Source: Nonomuraea endophytica | GTDB lineage: Bacteria > Actinomycetota > Actinomycetes > Streptosporangiales > Streptosporangiaceae | Assembly: GCF_014203235.1 (NCBI RefSeq) | Contig: NZ_JACHIN010000008.1 | Location: forward strand, 347,607 to 411,606 | Reading direction: 5' to 3' | Length of the DNA: 64,000 bases | In this document: positions 63,044 to 64,000 of the stretch, in pieces | Position numbering within the stretch: the stretch's first letter is position 1 | Layout of the letters: every line of letters starts with the position of its first letter | Position numbers and translations under genes: made by a program | The notes under the pieces: model-generated | Database searches by the model: none | Told to the model about the DNA's origin: nothing | The model's input: only the letters and a program-made list of their open reading frames with translations

Positions 63044-63822
63044 CCAAGATCATGACGGTCGAGCGGGTCGTCGCCGAGCTGGAGAGCGGGATGACGATCG
63101 GCGTCGGCGGCTGGGGCTCGCGCCGCAAGCCCATGGCGCTCATCGGCGGCATCCTGCGCTCACCCCTCCAAGACCTCACGATCATCTCGTACGGCGGCGC
63201 CGACGTCGGCCTCCTGTGCGCTGCAGGCAAGGTACGCAGGGTCGTCGCCCCGTTCGTCACCCTCGACTCGATCCCGCTTGAGCCCCACTTCCGCCGGGCC
63301 AGGCAGGAAGGGACGGTCGCGTTCACCGAGTACGACGAGGGCATGTTCATGTTCGGCCTGCTGGCGGCGGCGCACCGGCTGCCGTTCCTGCCGACGCGGG
63401 CGGGTCTCGGGTCGGACGTGATGCGGGTGAACCCGGAGCTGCGGACGGTCCGCTCGCCGTACACGGAGGAGGAGCTTGTGGCGGTGCCCGCGCTGGAGAT
63501 GGACGCGGCGCTGATCCACCTCAACCGGGCCGACGCGCGCGGCAACGCGCAGTATCTGGGCCCGGACCCCTACTTCGACGACCTCTACGCGAAGGCCGCG
63601 AAGAAGACCTACGTCTCGTGCGAGCGCGTCGTGGACACCGCGGACCTGCTCAAGGCGGGCCCGGTGCAGTCGTTGCTGGTCAGCCGGTCGATGGTCGCTG
63701 GGGTGGTGGAGGCGCCCGGCGGGGCGTGGTTCACCAGCTGTGAGCCCGACTACGACCGGGACGAGGAGCGTCAGCGGCGCTACAACAAGGCGGATTGGCG
63801 GGAGTTCCTCGATGAGCAGTGA
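63040..63822 (+). CDS. ipdA: IpdA-like subunit of the COCHEA-CoA hydrolase
   Basis: The 260-residue CoA-transferase-fold protein has the IpdA features VGGWGSRRKPMAL, IISYGGADVGLLCAAGKVRR in part, PTRAGLGSDV and VEAPGGAWFTSCEPDYDRDE. IpdA and IpdB together open the last ring of the steroid intermediate COCHEA-CoA. The GTG start overlaps the echA20 stop. In mycobacteria ipdB follows directly, but here a 92-bp tandem repeat follows and runs off the window. Confidence 0.92.
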   Translation: MTKIMTVERVVAELESGMTIGVGGWGSRRKPMALIGGILRSPLQDLTIISYGGADVGLLCAAGKVRRVVAPFVTLDSIPLEPHFRRARQEGTVAFTEYDEGMFMFGLLAAAHRLPFLPTRAGLGSDVMRVNPELRTVRSPYTEEELVAVPALEMDAALIHLNRADARGNAQYLGPDPYFDDLYAKAAKKTYVSCERVVDTADLLKAGPVQSLLVSRSMVAGVVEAPGGAWFTSCEPDYDRDEERQRRYNKADWREFLDEQ

Positions 63823-63895
63823 GCGAACCCGACGCAGTGAGCGGAGTGGAGGCCCGACGGAGGAGGGACTCCGCGCAGCGAATGAGGAGCGGTGA
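63812..63895 (+). CDS. Mini-ORF 1 in the 92-bp repeat (possible)
   Basis: The 27-codon frame (MSSERTRRSERSGGPTEEGL in part) starts inside the ipdA stop region. It has no recognisable domain and is Arg/Ser/Glu-rich. It may not be translated; only its repeated, coupled arrangement is notable. Confidence 0.25.
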   Translation: MSSERTRRSERSGGPTEEGLRAANEER

Positions 63896-63903
63896 GCGAA
63901 CCA

Positions 63904-63987
63904 ATGAGCAGTGAGCGAACCCGACGCAGTGAGCGGAGTGGAGGCCCGACGGAGGAGGGACTCCGCGCAGCGAATGAGGAGCGGTGA
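63904..63987 (+). CDS. Mini-ORF 2, identical copy
   Basis: This exact copy of the first mini-ORF starts eight bases after its TGA. An RBS-like GAGGAG lies upstream. A third copy begins at 63996. Confidence 0.25.
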   Translation: MSSERTRRSERSGGPTEEGLRAANEER

Positions 63988-64000
63988 GCGAACCAATGAG

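Larger units (their letters stand above)
63812..64000. repeat. 92-bp tandem repeat after ipdA
   Basis: An identical unit starts at 63812, 63904 and (cut by the window end) 63996. The first copy starts within the last codons of ipdA, so the stop codon is part of the repeat. Each unit contains AGGAGGGA and GGAG-type RBS motifs and a 27-codon frame with its own ATG and TGA. The unit is not a multiple of three, so it shifts frame. It separates ipdA from the expected ipdB. Confidence 0.9.

Overview
The window is a GC-rich actinobacterial chromosome segment. GTG starts are frequent, gene ends are often ATGA/GTGA-coupled, and the operon nusA-ylxR-infB-ylxP-rbfA-nrnA-truB is followed by ribF, rpsO, pnp, an M16 protease and dapB, an order typical of Streptomyces and Streptosporangiaceae. 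Gene content (Tat lipoprotein, CBM/Fn3 secreted proteins, KstR2-like steroid regulon) suggests a filamentous actinomycete, perhaps Streptosporangiaceae (Nonomuraea-like). This placement is an inference.

Layout. 1-4.4 kb: tail of a TetR-like gene, an ABM-like protein, a CGNR zinc-finger protein, a GNAT, menA, and a secreted CBM/Fn3 protein coupled to an Fn3 lipoprotein. 4.6-11 kb: an NCS1 permease and two divergent deaminase-like amidohydrolases, convergent with tenA-pucR. 11.5-31.6 kb: housekeeping block (dapB, M16 protease, pnp, rpsO, ribF, truB, nrnA, rbfA, ylxP, infB, ylxR, nusA, rimP, proS), with a TRM11-like methylase and a ferritin-like gene pair on the other strand. 31.7-37 kb: first steroid block (short acyl-CoA dehydrogenase; LLM oxidoreductase, degenerate PaaK-like protein, FadD3-like ligase). 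37-46.7 kb: fprA, CPBP protease, a membrane-anchored caspase-like protein, DUF6986, cutC, GNAT, GntR and an OmpA-family lipoprotein gene broken by an in-frame TAG. 46.6-50.8 kb: second steroid block (Ltp thiolase-like plus DUF35; flavin reductase, fadE30, ipdF). 50.8-58.5 kb: a PadR/membrane pair, a four-gene overlapping cassette (DUF2252, two alpha/beta hydrolases, ATP-grasp), an SDR, a small cupin-like protein and a second ATP-grasp. 58.5-60.5 kb: two paralogous Asn-rich 85-residue secreted proteins, a NIPSNAP protein and a P-loop kinase. 60.6-64 kb: third steroid block (two SDRs divergent from echA20-ipdA), running into a 92-bp tandem repeat at the window edge.

How the genes work together. 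Five sites matching or close to AnCAAGnnCTTGnT, the KstR2 palindrome of mycobacteria, lie in front of the steroid blocks. The genes behind them (fadD3-, fadE30-, ipdF-, echA20-, ipdA-like and the two SDRs) match the mycobacterial pathway that degrades the last two steroid rings (HIP catabolism). Here the regulon is split into separate blocks and also contains an LLM-type flavoprotein, a flavin reductase and a degenerate acyl-CoA ligase, which I do not recall from the mycobacterial set. The other notable candidates are the DUF2252/hydrolase/hydrolase/ATP-grasp cassette, the paired deaminase-like enzymes with altered catalytic motifs, and tandem repeats that start at stop codons.
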